Source: Kribbella catacumbae DSM 19601 (GTDB lineage: Bacteria; Actinomycetota; Actinomycetes; Propionibacteriales; Kribbellaceae). Taken from it: a DNA stretch of 64,000 nt. The notes below the pieces were generated by a model. The model was not told the DNA's origin, ran no database searches, and was given only the letters and a program-made list of their open reading frames with translations. The stretch covers positions 1 to 64,000 of the forward strand of contig NZ_AQUZ01000027.1 in the NCBI RefSeq assembly GCF_000372465.1, written 5' to 3'. Both the position numbers and the translations under genes were made by a program. Below are positions 8,782 through 17,580 of the stretch, one piece after another (position 1 is the first letter of the stretch; every line of letters begins with the position of its first letter).

Positions 8782-11535
8782 GTGATCGATCCCCGCAGCC
8801 AGGTTGTGCTGGTCTGTGACAAGTCGGGAAAGTGGGAGGACAAAACCAGCCAGATCACCAGACTCCAGACGCCGGCCGGGCAGTTCGCGATTACCTACGC
8901 GCGGAGTTCACGGATCTACTCCTACGGTCCGGAGCGGGTGCGAACCCTCGGTCGTATTCAGCAGATAGTCCTTCGGAACGGCGAGCGGGTCGAGGTGGAG
9001 GGCGCGGTCTGGGAGGGCGCGACGGAGGTGTGCATGTTCGCCGGGTACGGCGACGCTCGGGCTCGGGTCTTCTACACGACCCGGGACGGCGCGAAGCATG
9101 CACTGCGCATGGTGCCGGATGTGCGGGTGCTGGCCAACGGGGCCGACGCTCCGGGAGCGGCCGACGTACTGGCGTACTGGCGGGCGATCGTGGACGAGTC
9201 GCCCGGGGACGATCCATTGCGGCCTGTCTACGACTCACTCAGGTTCGTGCATCCGGAGAGTGCACTGGCGCGTTACCTGGTGGGTGCGCCGATCGAGGTT
9301 CGGGGCCTGGAGTCAGCGCCGATCTACCCGTTCCGGTGCAATCTCAGCCAGCGTCAAGCGGTGGAGTATGCCCTGACGCACTCGTTCTCGGTCATCGAGG
9401 GGCCGCCAGGGACCGGCAAGACCGAGACGATCCTCAATCTCATTGCCAACATCATTGCCACCGGCGCGCAGACCGTCGGCGTGGTCTCGTTCGGCAACTC
9501 GGCGGTCGACAACGTCAAGGAGAAGCTCGACGAGCTCCAGTTCGGGCATGTTGTCGCCAGGCTCGGGAACAGGGACAGGGTGCAGGCGTTCTTCGCCGGT
9601 TACGAGACGCGCACGAAACCGATGCAGCAGGACGCCCCGGTGCAACCGTCGCTTGAGGCGTTGGCGAAGCTGGATGCTCGGCTGCGGCAGTTGCAGGAGG
9701 CCGAGCGGGACCGGGCGCAGTGGCGGCAGGATCTCGACGCCTACACACTTGAACTGCAGCACTTCGAGAAGCACGTTGCGCCTGGTGACCTGTCGCAGCT
9801 CGAGCGATTGCCGCTGCTGCGGCGGTCGTCCGATCGGATTCTCGACTATCTGGCCGAGACAGAAATCGAGGGTGGACGGTCCCCTGGCCTGATACGCCGC
9901 ATCAGGAAGTACCTGCGCTACGGCTCACTCCGCGGGCTCGACCCCGAGGACACCGCTGTGGTGCTGCGCCTGCAGCGGGCCTTCTACGAGCAACGCATTG
10001 CCGAGCTGAAGACACAGGTCGATCAAGTCGACAGCCTGCTGGACAGGGCTGCCTTCGAGAGCATCTCGGCAGAGCACAGCCAATTGTCCGCGGACGTGCT
10101 CAGAGCGGCCCTGTACGCACGGTCGAAGGAGGCAGGGTCGACGCGGTACACGGCTGCCAACTACCGCAATTCGTTTGCCGAGTTCGCGACCAAACACCCG
10201 GTCCTGCTGAGCACATGCCATTCCTTGCGATCGAACCTCCCGGCGGGACACCTGCTCGACTACCTGATCATCGACGAGGCTTCCCAGGTCAGCCTGCTGG
10301 CGGCCGGGGCGGCACTCGCCAGCTGTCGCAACCTGGTCGTCGTCGGCGATCGGAAGCAACTGCAGCACATCGCCGCTCCGACTACGCAGGTCGCACCACA
10401 GCCGGCGTACGACCATGTCGAGGAGAGCATCCTGACGTCACTCGGCGTGCTGTATCAGGACGGTCTCCCCAACACCCTCCTGCGCGAGCACTACCGGTGC
10501 GATCCGGCGATCATCGGCTTCTGCAACAAGGCGTTCTACGACGGTGATCTCATCCCGTTCACGCAGAGCACCGGTAGCCACTCGATGGTGGTACGCCGTA
10601 CCGCTCAGGGCAATCACATGCGCAAGCACACTGCCGGTGGACGAACCAACCAGCGGGAGGTCGAGGTGATCCGTGACGAGGTGATACCGCAGGAGTGCGC
10701 TGGGACACCGATCGACGCGATCGGGGTAACCACGCCGTACCGGCGTCAGGTCGACAAGGTCGCGGACGCACTGGCAGTGGGGCTGGAGACCATCGCCGTG
10801 GACACGGTGCACAAATACCAGGGGCGGCAGAAGGACGTCATGATCATGAGCACGGTGCTGGACGAAACTTGGCGAGGCAGCACCGGGCTGAAGTTCGTCG
10901 ACGATCCGGCACTCGTCAACGTGGCCGTGTCACGCGCGGTGAAGAAGTTCGTGCTGGTGACGAACCACGACAAGCTGTCGAAGAGCCGGTACCTGCGTGA
11001 TCTGATCGGGTACATCGACTACCAGCGTCTGGACGAGGGAGTGGTCGACAGCGGGATCGTGTCGGTGTTCGACCTCCTCTACCGCGAGTACTCCGAGAAG
11101 TTGCGGCCGCTGGCTGCTCGGCGGCGGAACGAGCTGCGTTACCCGTCCGAGGACATCATCTGGACGGTTCTCCATGAACTCCTCGGAGAAGAGCAGTACT
11201 GGCATCTGACGGTCAGTGCCCAGGTGCTGGTGCGGAATCTGCTCGCGGATCTGAGCGAGCTGACAGCTGAGCAGGCTCAGTACGTGCGGAACCGGGCGTC
11301 GGTGGACTTCGTGGTCTACAACCGCATCAGCAACCGGCCGTTGCTCGCGATCGAGGTCGACGGGTTCGCATTCCACGAGGACAATCCACGCCAGCGTGCC
11401 CGCGACCTGCTCAAGGATCAGATCTTCCAGACCAGCAGAATGCCGCTGCTGCGGCTTCCGACGACCGGTAGCGGCGAGGAACAGAGACTCCGGGACGGCA
11501 TCGCCAAGGCCGAAGCATTCTGGGGCGGACAGTAG
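8782..11535 (+). CDS. Superfamily 1 (Upf1/DNA2-like) helicase with C-terminal PD-(D/E)XK-like nuclease domain
   Basis: A 917-residue protein. After about 180 residues of unassigned N-terminal sequence come SF1 helicase motifs: Walker A VIEGPPGTGKTETIL (about residue 206), Walker B YLIIDEASQVSLL (about 494), VVGDRKQLQH, LREHYRCDP, TVHKYQGRQKDV (about 675) and NVAVSRAVKKF. A coiled or arginine-rich insertion separates motifs I and II. The last 110 residues match DUF559/DUF2726/Vsr-like nucleases (SVDFVVYN, LLAIEVDGFAFHE, RDLLKDQ, PLLRLPT). The GTG at 8782 follows GGAGGCGGC. It stands alone beside a dead integrase, and helicase-nuclease fusions of this kind are common in antiphage islands. A defence role is inferred, not shown. 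Confidence 0.85.
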   Translation: MIDPRSQVVLVCDKSGKWEDKTSQITRLQTPAGQFAITYARSSRIYSYGPERVRTLGRIQQIVLRNGERVEVEGAVWEGATEVCMFAGYGDARARVFYTTRDGAKHALRMVPDVRVLANGADAPGAADVLAYWRAIVDESPGDDPLRPVYDSLRFVHPESALARYLVGAPIEVRGLESAPIYPFRCNLSQRQAVEYALTHSFSVIEGPPGTGKTETILNLIANIIATGAQTVGVVSFGNSAVDNVKEKLDELQFGHVVARLGNRDRVQAFFAGYETRTKPMQQDAPVQPSLEALAKLDARLRQLQEAERDRAQWRQDLDAYTLELQHFEKHVAPGDLSQLERLPLLRRSSDRILDYLAETEIEGGRSPGLIRRIRKYLRYGSLRGLDPEDTAVVLRLQRAFYEQRIAELKTQVDQVDSLLDRAAFESISAEHSQLSADVLRAALYARSKEAGSTRYTAANYRNSFAEFATKHPVLLSTCHSLRSNLPAGHLLDYLIIDEASQVSLLAAGAALASCRNLVVVGDRKQLQHIAAPTTQVAPQPAYDHVEESILTSLGVLYQDGLPNTLLREHYRCDPAIIGFCNKAFYDGDLIPFTQSTGSHSMVVRRTAQGNHMRKHTAGGRTNQREVEVIRDEVIPQECAGTPIDAIGVTTPYRRQVDKVADALAVGLETIAVDTVHKYQGRQKDVMIMSTVLDETWRGSTGLKFVDDPALVNVAVSRAVKKFVLVTNHDKLSKSRYLRDLIGYIDYQRLDEGVVDSGIVSVFDLLYREYSEKLRPLAARRRNELRYPSEDIIWTVLHELLGEEQYWHLTVSAQVLVRNLLADLSELTAEQAQYVRNRASVDFVVYNRISNRPLLAIEVDGFAFHEDNPRQRARDLLKDQIFQTSRMPLLRLPTTGSGEEQRLRDGIAKAEAFWGGQ

Positions 11536-11553
11536 CGGGTACGTCGCCTCTGG

Positions 11554-11847
11554 CTAGCGTCGCGCGGGCGTGGCGGTCGGGGACGTCGATGGCAGGTGCG
11601 GCTTCGGCACCGGACTCAGCGCGGTCGATGGCTTCCGATTAGGCGGGTCACCACGATGAGGCCGTGTCCCAGAGGGCTGTATCAGTACGGCTACGGCGAC
11701 GACTGCCACCAGCCCGCCTGCTACCCCAGCCGCCGCGCCCTGCTTCCTCTTCGCCCGGCGGCGGACAGGAGCTGCTCGACCACCTCCTCGTCGATAGTGC
11801 GCCCGCACCCATCGACCGTTGCGCCAGTGACCTCGCACCCAAGTCAT
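11554..11847 (-). CDS. Small single-span membrane protein, function unknown
   Basis: A 97-residue protein. The N-terminus, MTWVRGHWRNGRWVRAHYRR, is a short basic repeat motif (V-x-G/A-H-x-R-N/R). Similar 'GHxRxGxxVxxHxRR' starts occur in small actinobacterial membrane proteins. One hydrophobic helix follows (GAAAGVAGGLVAVVAVAVLI), then a Pro/Ser/Thr-rich tail likely exposed outside. The ATG at 11847 has AGGGG nine bases upstream. The stop lies 18 bases from the convergent helicase stop. I do not recognise a function. Confidence 0.55.
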   Translation of the reverse strand: MTWVRGHWRNGRWVRAHYRRGGGRAAPVRRRAKRKQGAAAGVAGGLVAVVAVAVLIQPSGTRPHRGDPPNRKPSTALSPVPKPHLPSTSPTATPARR

Positions 11848-11902
11848 GAGGCACCCCTGCCACACAGAAAGTGTAGGAGCGAAGGCCGACTGTGACCAGA
11901 GG

Positions 11903-12262
11903 TCACGCGTTCGACGGGAAGCCTAGTTCGAGGCTGCGCTCGGGGTGCGCGGCCGGGTTGAGCCAGCGGGAGGTGACTACCTTCGCGCGGGTGAAGAAGT
12001 GCACGCCTTCGGTGCCGTGGGCGCGGGTGACAACGAACAGCGAGCGCTTCCAGCCGCCGAACGAGTAGTACGCGACCGGTAGCGGGATCGCCACGTTCAC
12101 CCCGATCATGCCTACCTGGACCTCGTTCTCGAACCGGCGCGCAGCGCCACCTCGCTGGTGAAGACGGCCGTCCCGTTGCCGTAGGGATTGTTGTTGATGA
12201 GGGCAACGCTTCGTCGTACGACGGCACCCGGACGACCGACAGAACCGGCCCGAAGATCTCCT
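11903..12262 (-). pseudogene. mmsA: Methylmalonate-semialdehyde dehydrogenase, C-terminal remnant
   Basis: Two minus-strand frames joined by a frameshift near 12130-12215 give the last 120 or so residues of an MMSDH-type aldehyde dehydrogenase: EEIFGPVLSVVRV, ALINNNPYGNGTAVFTS, then VNVAIPLPVAYYSFGGWKRS and FFTRAKVVTSRW. Everything upstream, including the catalytic Cys region, is missing. Near 12265 the sequence switches directly to the inner part of an MFS gene on the opposite strand, so this is a recombination scar. Confidence 0.75.
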
Positions 12263-12267
12263 CGTTG

Positions 12268-13032
12268 TGCGGCCCGGTTGCCGGCTCCGCGCTGTTGCTC
12301 TTGCTGGGACCGACCGGCGGCATCGTCGCGAATATCGCGATCTACCTTCCGCTGACGATCTACCTCTTCCGCACCCGCTTCACTGGTCACGTCCGCGAGG
12401 GCATCATCGTGCGGCCGCGACTCGGCCCGATCGCCGCGCTGCGTGCTGCTCGCGGTGTGACGCTCGGACCGACTCTGACCAGCATGATCATCCTGGCGGG
12501 ACTGGGTTCCTTCTTCGTCGGTGCGTCAGTGCAGACGGCTATGCCTGAGTTCGCCGAGTCACTCGGGGCAGGGGCTGCCGGAGCGACGTACGGCGTGTTG
12601 TTGTTCGCCACTGGTTTCGGTGGTGTCGTGGGCGGCCTGGTCATCGAGGCCACCGGCTGGCTCAAGCCTTCGGTGAAAGCGGCCGTCGCCGGGACGGTCA
12701 CCTACGGCCTGAGCATTCTCGCCTTCGCCATCACCAGCAACTACGTCCTTGCCGTGGCGTTGTTGCTGGTCAGTGGCATAGCGAACTTCGTCTCGATGTC
12801 GATCTCCCAGACCGTCGTACAGCTCCAGGCGTCCGCGGCGGACCGTGGCCGGATCATCGGCCTCTACAACACCTCCGCCGGCGGCTTGCGGATAGGAAGT
12901 GGACTGACTGTCGGTCTGGCGGGCGCAGCGATCGGCATCAAGTGGTCGCTCGGCCTCAGTGCTGCGGCCCTGGCCGTGAGTGCGTTGGCCACCGGCGCCT
13001 ATGCCCTACTCGGTCAGCGCACTCTCGCCTGA
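12268..13032 (+). pseudogene. MFS transporter, C-terminal half only
   Basis: An open frame of about 255 residues with hydrophobic segments and the loop EGIIVRPRLGPIAALRAARG, typical of DHA3/enterobactin-exporter-like MFS proteins. It starts mid-protein: GPVAGSALLLLLGPTGG corresponds to a helix near the end of the N-terminal half, and no initiation site precedes it. The upstream junction is with the mmsA remnant. The C-terminus is complete. Without its first six helices it cannot transport. Confidence 0.7.
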
Positions 13033-13110
13033 ACCGCTGACGCAGCTCCACTCTCCCGCGCATCTATGATGGGGACGCTGTGTGCCGCACGAGAAGGTGA
13101 GAGGAACCAG

Positions 13111-14121
13111 ATGGCCGGGCCAGTCGGCATTCGCGAGGTGGCCGCCCGCGCGATGGTGTCCGTCGGTACGGTTTCACACGTACTCAACCGGCCCGAGCTG
13201 GTCTCGACCGCCACGCTGAAGCGGGTGCTCGCCACGATGGACGAGCTCGGCTTCGTGCGCAACGATCTCGCCAGGCAGCTCAAGATGGGCGGCGGCACGA
13301 CGCTCGGCATGATCGTGCTCAACGTGGCCAATCCGTTCTTCGGTGGTCTGGCTCACGCCTGCGAGACCGCGGCGGAGGCCCTCGGGCACACCGTCATCTT
13401 CGGCAGCAGTGATCAGCTGGACGGACGCGAGGACCGCTACATCGACCTGTTCGAGGAGCAACGCGTCCGCGGCATGATCATCGCGCCGCTGGGCGGACAG
13501 ACCGCGCGGATCGAACGCGTCATCCGGCGCGGGATGCCGGTCGTGCTCTTCGACATCCATGCCAACGAGGGAGACTTCTGCTCCGTCGCACTCGACGGCA
13601 ATGCCGGCGGGTATCTCGCGGTCCGTCACCTGCTGGACGCCGGGCGCCGGCGGATCGCCTTTCTCGGTGGTCCGCTCCATCAGGTCGACGACCGGTGGAA
13701 AGGCGCCCTTCGCGCTGTCGCGGAGATCGACGGCGCGAGCCTCACCCACTTCGACACCCTCGACCAGACCATCGCCGACGGCAGAACGATCGGCAACCAG
13801 CTGGCCGCGCTGCCCGCCGCCTCCCGGCCCGACGGGGTCTTCGCGGCGAACGACCTGCTGGCCCTCGGCCTCATGCAGTCGCTCGTGATCGCCGACGACA
13901 TCGACGTCCCGCGCGATATCTCCATCGTGGGGTACGACGACATCGACTACGCGGCCTCCGCCATCGTGCCGCTGACCACTATCCGCCAGCCGAAGGAAGC
14001 GCTGGCCGAGGAAGCGGTTCGTCTGGTGCTCGACCACGCCGCGAACGCCGAGGCGCACGTCCACGAGCACCTGCTGCTGCCCCCCGAACTCATCGTTCGG
14101 GCCAGTACGACGGCGGCCTGA
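13111..14121 (+). CDS. LacI-family transcriptional regulator
   Basis: A 336-residue LacI/GalR protein. The N-terminal HTH reads IREVAARAMVSVGTVSHVLNRPE, with an Ala-Met replacing the usual Ala-Gly at the turn. Next come the hinge and a periplasmic-binding-like effector domain (GTTLGMIVLNVANPFF, SVALDGNAGGYLAVRHL, PDGVFAANDLLALG, ISIVGYDDIDYA). The ATG at 13111 follows GAGAGGAACCAG. It is convergent with the GH78 gene and only one base separates their ends. The palindromes TGAAAGCTTTCA in front of the glycosidase and ABC genes have the size and symmetry of LacI operators, so this is the likely local repressor, relieved by a sugar. Confidence 0.88.
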   Translation: MAGPVGIREVAARAMVSVGTVSHVLNRPELVSTATLKRVLATMDELGFVRNDLARQLKMGGGTTLGMIVLNVANPFFGGLAHACETAAEALGHTVIFGSSDQLDGREDRYIDLFEEQRVRGMIIAPLGGQTARIERVIRRGMPVVLFDIHANEGDFCSVALDGNAGGYLAVRHLLDAGRRRIAFLGGPLHQVDDRWKGALRAVAEIDGASLTHFDTLDQTIADGRTIGNQLAALPAASRPDGVFAANDLLALGLMQSLVIADDIDVPRDISIVGYDDIDYAASAIVPLTTIRQPKEALAEEAVRLVLDHAANAEAHVHEHLLLPPELIVRASTTAA

Positions 14122-14122
14122 T

Positions 14123-17100
14123 TCACCAGGTTCGGCGGACGGTGCTGTAGCCGAGCTCGCCGAGGTGGAACGCGAGCGGCACGTCGTCGTGCGCGGATGC
14201 CGACGAGTCCGCGGAGTGCGGCCGAACGCGGACGCCGACCTCGACCGACTCGATCGCCGTTCGCGTGGCCAGCGCCGAGACATCGACACTCACCCGATTC
14301 CAGCCGGCGGGCCAGATCGTGCCGGCGCCCTCGGTCGCGCTGCCGTCGGCGCCGCGAACGACGAGGAACGACTCCAGTGGCCGTTGCGGATTCTGCACAC
14401 ACAAGTCGAGCATCGCGTAGACGAACCTCGCGTCGGGCCAATCGTTGCCTGCAGCAACGACGGGAAGGCGTACCGACAGCGCCGCGCCCTCTCCGGCCGC
14501 GGTGCGTTCGCTACCCTGCACGAGCGCCACGGGTCCGTCGGGCTGCTCGTGAGGCACGGGCATGCAGCGTACGCCGTCCGGCAGCACCACGATGGGTTCG
14601 CTGCCTGCTGCGCGGACGATGTTCTCGGCCAGTGCCCGCTGGAGCCAATCGTGCTCGCCGACGACATCCGGAGAAAGCGACGGCCGGGACGGCGGCTGCC
14701 AGGGTTCTTCGGCCGAGTACACCGTACGGCGCGTCGTCCTACGGACCAGGGCGGTAGCGATCGTGCGTTCGTGCCATCCGGGGCCGAGGATGTCGTCATC
14801 CCGCCCAGCGAGTCGAAGGACCGCCTCCGAGCCCACCGGAACCGTGAGCTCGAGGACTGTCTCCGGTCCGCTGACCCGGTACCGCATCTCGAGAGTCCCC
14901 CGCACCGTCCGCGACCTGAGGGACAGCGAGTCGATGCCGTCGACGAACTGGGGCGCGACCTCGAACTGTGACCAGCCGGCGGCGATCGGCCGTACGCCGG
15001 CGAGCCACTGCCAGGCCCAGCCCGCGAACGGTCCACCGAGGCCGATGTGATCGAGCGACCCGGTGCCGGTGTTCCGCGGGTCGATCCACCAACACTCCCA
15101 GAACGTGCCGGGGCCATGGTCGAGCATCGCCCCGATCCCCGGCTCAGCCGGCTGGTGAAGGGTGTCGAAGATGGTCTGTGAGTGGCCGGTGCGCGCGAGT
15201 GCCCGGATCGTCGTCCGCGTCGCGGCGAAGCCGGAGGTCAGGCGATCGTTGCGAGCGCGGACGTCGTCGGCGATCCGGCCGGCCGCACGCTCCGCCGCGG
15301 CCCCGGTGAGAGCGCGAGATTCCACGGCGATGGCGTTGGCCGCCTGGGTGCCGTTGCCGAACACGTCGCGTTCGTCGTCGTAGAACGCCGTCCGCGACGC
15401 TGTCCGCAGTACGTCGGCCTGGGCACGTCGTACAGCGGCGGCATCCGGACTGCCGGTGGCTTCTTCGAGCGTCGCGAGTGATTCCAGGCTGTCGATGGTC
15501 GCGGCCGTGTGGTGCAGGGGCGGCGGAGTCTGCTCGAGGGCGAGCCAGTCCGATCCGTAGCTGATCGGAGCGTTGCCGACGACGCCGTCCGCGGTCCGTA
15601 GCGTGAGTTGGTAGTCCGCCCAGCGCCGCAGAGCCGGGAGTGTCTCCCGCACGACCCGTTCGTCGCCGTAGTGCAGCCAATGGCCGAGGAGCACCCGCTG
15701 CAGCGCGGCGCCCCAGACGGGGTCGGGGCTGATCCGGACCGCCCGGATGTCTGGCGAGATGGCCGGGATACTGCCGTCGCCTTGCTGGCTCGTGCGCAGG
15801 TCGGCGAGCCACTTCGAGAAGAAGGTCTGCAGGTCGAAGGCCGAGAATTCGAACTCGGTAACCGACGCGGTGTCCCCTGTCCATCCCGCCTGCTCGCGGG
15901 TCGGGCAGTCCTCCGGGATGCCGTGCACGTTGTTCAGCAACGTACGGCGTGCCGCCCCGACGAGGGCGTTGACCTGCGGGTCGTCGGTCTCGAGTTCGCT
16001 CACACTCACCAGATCGGAGTGCAGGCTCCAGGCCTCCACCGCCACGTCGGCGTCGGCGGGAAGCCCGAAGATCTCGAAGTACCGGAATCCGTGGTAGGCG
16101 AACCAGGGCTCGAGAACCTCGCGCACGGTCCCCTCGATGACGTACTCGACGGCCTGGCGTACCCGTCCGTGGTCGAACGGCATCGTGAGATTGGTGGTGT
16201 CGAGCCTGCAGGCCTGGTCGAGGTGTTCGCCGTGGACGACTCGTACGACGGTGCCGGCGGGGACCGGCGAAGCCACCGTGAGCCGGGTGCGACCCGCGAT
16301 GTTGGTCCCGACGTCGTAGACCCGGCTGACGGCGGAACGGCTGAGCTCGGTCACCTCGTGGCGTGCGACGCGGTGCAGCGCCGGTGAAGGGTCTGGAGCG
16401 ATCGCGGCCGGCGGCGTCCCGAAGGAGACCGGGTCCACCTCAGGCTCGAGTACGCGCAACGCGTCAGACGGGCCGAAGAGCACAGCGTCGCCGATCCGTT
16501 CGTGGCGCTCGAGGTAGAAGGGCTCCCCCCGGGTGACCTGGGCGTCCGCGGCGTCCGTGTCCGCGCCGGTGCCCGCGCGCACGATCGTGCCGTCGCTGGA
16601 GTGTGCGACGAGTTCGGCCAGCAGGCGCGGGTCCTCGCCGGAACGTTCCCAGTCACCCAGACCGAGCGCGAACTCGATGGTGTTCTCACCGACAGCGAGA
16701 AGATCGGTCACGTCATAGCTTCGGTACAGCGCGCGACTCACATCGGTGCGCGACGGATCGGAGGCATCGGCGTTGACGGCGACGCCGTTCACTGATGCCC
16801 TCACCAGGCCCTGAGCGGTGAGGTGAAGTCGGGCCCGTTCCGTCGGCTGCTCGAGAAGCACCTTCCGCCGCAGAACGGTGAGTGCGGGGTGAGCGACCCA
16901 CTCGGCGGACCAGTCGTCGTACTGCCACGGTCCGGTTTCGCAGCTCGCCGGATCGGCCCACTGCGACCACGCGCCGGCTTCGTCGCGCACTCGAACGGTC
17001 CAGAAATACAGGGAGTCCGCCGCAAGATCGATGCCGAGTGCAACGAAAGGGTCACCGGCTTCGACCTCGCCACTGTCGAAGCTGAGCACGGCGTCACCAC

Positions 17101-17320
17101 TGCGAGGGTCCGATGTCCCCGGACTCACGCGCAACCTGAAGGCGGTTTGCCGCTGGCCGTTGCGTTCGAGCGGCACGACCCACGAGAGCCGGGGCCGGCG
17201 TTCGGACGCGAGCGCGACGAAGCGGTCGTCCGCTCTGATCGCGGACTCGCCAGGAGCTGCCTGCGCGGCGGCGGCGCAACGCCCGTCTACGCGCAGCGTT
17301 GTCGGTGCCGGACTCGTCAT
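14123..17320 (-). CDS. GH78 alpha-L-rhamnosidase, cytoplasmic
   Basis: A 1065-residue protein with GH78 architecture. It has N-terminal beta-sandwich domains (YFWTVRVRDEAGAWS, VSRALYRSYDVTDLL) and then the (alpha/alpha)6 catalytic barrel with the conserved PEDCPTREQAGWTGD near residue 470, which carries the general acid Glu. WECWWID and C-terminal beta domains follow. The final 200 or so residues exceed the usual family length and form an extra jelly-roll-like region. No signal peptide is visible, so it acts inside the cell on imported oligosaccharides. The ATG at 17320 follows GAGAGG. It is divergent from an ABC importer operon and shares the tandem LacI-type operators at 17456-17481. Confidence 0.88.
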   Translation of the reverse strand: MTSPAPTTLRVDGRCAAAAQAAPGESAIRADDRFVALASERRPRLSWVVPLERNGQRQTAFRLRVSPGTSDPRSGDAVLSFDSGEVEAGDPFVALGIDLAADSLYFWTVRVRDEAGAWSQWADPASCETGPWQYDDWSAEWVAHPALTVLRRKVLLEQPTERARLHLTAQGLVRASVNGVAVNADASDPSRTDVSRALYRSYDVTDLLAVGENTIEFALGLGDWERSGEDPRLLAELVAHSSDGTIVRAGTGADTDAADAQVTRGEPFYLERHERIGDAVLFGPSDALRVLEPEVDPVSFGTPPAAIAPDPSPALHRVARHEVTELSRSAVSRVYDVGTNIAGRTRLTVASPVPAGTVVRVVHGEHLDQACRLDTTNLTMPFDHGRVRQAVEYVIEGTVREVLEPWFAYHGFRYFEIFGLPADADVAVEAWSLHSDLVSVSELETDDPQVNALVGAARRTLLNNVHGIPEDCPTREQAGWTGDTASVTEFEFSAFDLQTFFSKWLADLRTSQQGDGSIPAISPDIRAVRISPDPVWGAALQRVLLGHWLHYGDERVVRETLPALRRWADYQLTLRTADGVVGNAPISYGSDWLALEQTPPPLHHTAATIDSLESLATLEEATGSPDAAAVRRAQADVLRTASRTAFYDDERDVFGNGTQAANAIAVESRALTGAAAERAAGRIADDVRARNDRLTSGFAATRTTIRALARTGHSQTIFDTLHQPAEPGIGAMLDHGPGTFWECWWIDPRNTGTGSLDHIGLGGPFAGWAWQWLAGVRPIAAGWSQFEVAPQFVDGIDSLSLRSRTVRGTLEMRYRVSGPETVLELTVPVGSEAVLRLAGRDDDILGPGWHERTIATALVRRTTRRTVYSAEEPWQPPSRPSLSPDVVGEHDWLQRALAENIVRAAGSEPIVVLPDGVRCMPVPHEQPDGPVALVQGSERTAAGEGAALSVRLPVVAAGNDWPDARFVYAMLDLCVQNPQRPLESFLVVRGADGSATEGAGTIWPAGWNRVSVDVSALATRTAIESVEVGVRVRPHSADSSASAHDDVPLAFHLGELGYSTVRRTW

Positions 17321-17446
17321 TGTGGGACCTCTCGGTGTTGATCAGCCGCAGCCTGGACCAGAACTGTCGGATTAGGTCCCTGGCCGGTCTCGCGGTCGTC
17401 CGGCGACTCGCGCCACGCACTCTTGACACCGTGACCCAACCCACCC

Positions 17447-17481
17447 ATCATAACCTGAAAGCTTTCATCTGAAAGCTTTCA
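17447..17481. promoter_or_regulatory. Tandem LacI-type operators in a divergent promoter
   Basis: Two perfect copies of the 12-bp palindrome TGAAAGCTTTCA lie at 17456-17467 and 17470-17481, centres 14 bases apart. On the minus strand a TATGAT -10 box (17452-17447) sits just beyond them, so its -35 region falls inside the second copy. On the plus strand a TTGACA at 17423-17428 lies upstream, and the operators fall around or just after the start point. Binding here would block both the rhamnosidase gene and the ABC operon. Confidence 0.75.
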
Positions 17482-17580
17482 ATGTTCGATAGACGCGCTC
17501 AGACGCAGTCGGAGCACCCGCTCATCGAGGACTGGGTTCAGCCTTCATTCGGCATTCACAGCAAGGAAGGAAGGCTGACA

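Noticed and set aside
7196..8819. Long plus-strand open frames across the DUF4143 gene
   Set aside because: Arg/Pro/Ser-rich translations with no motif, antisense to a well-supported ATPase; typical high-GC shadow frames. Only the short TetR-like pieces near 8380-8652 were kept.
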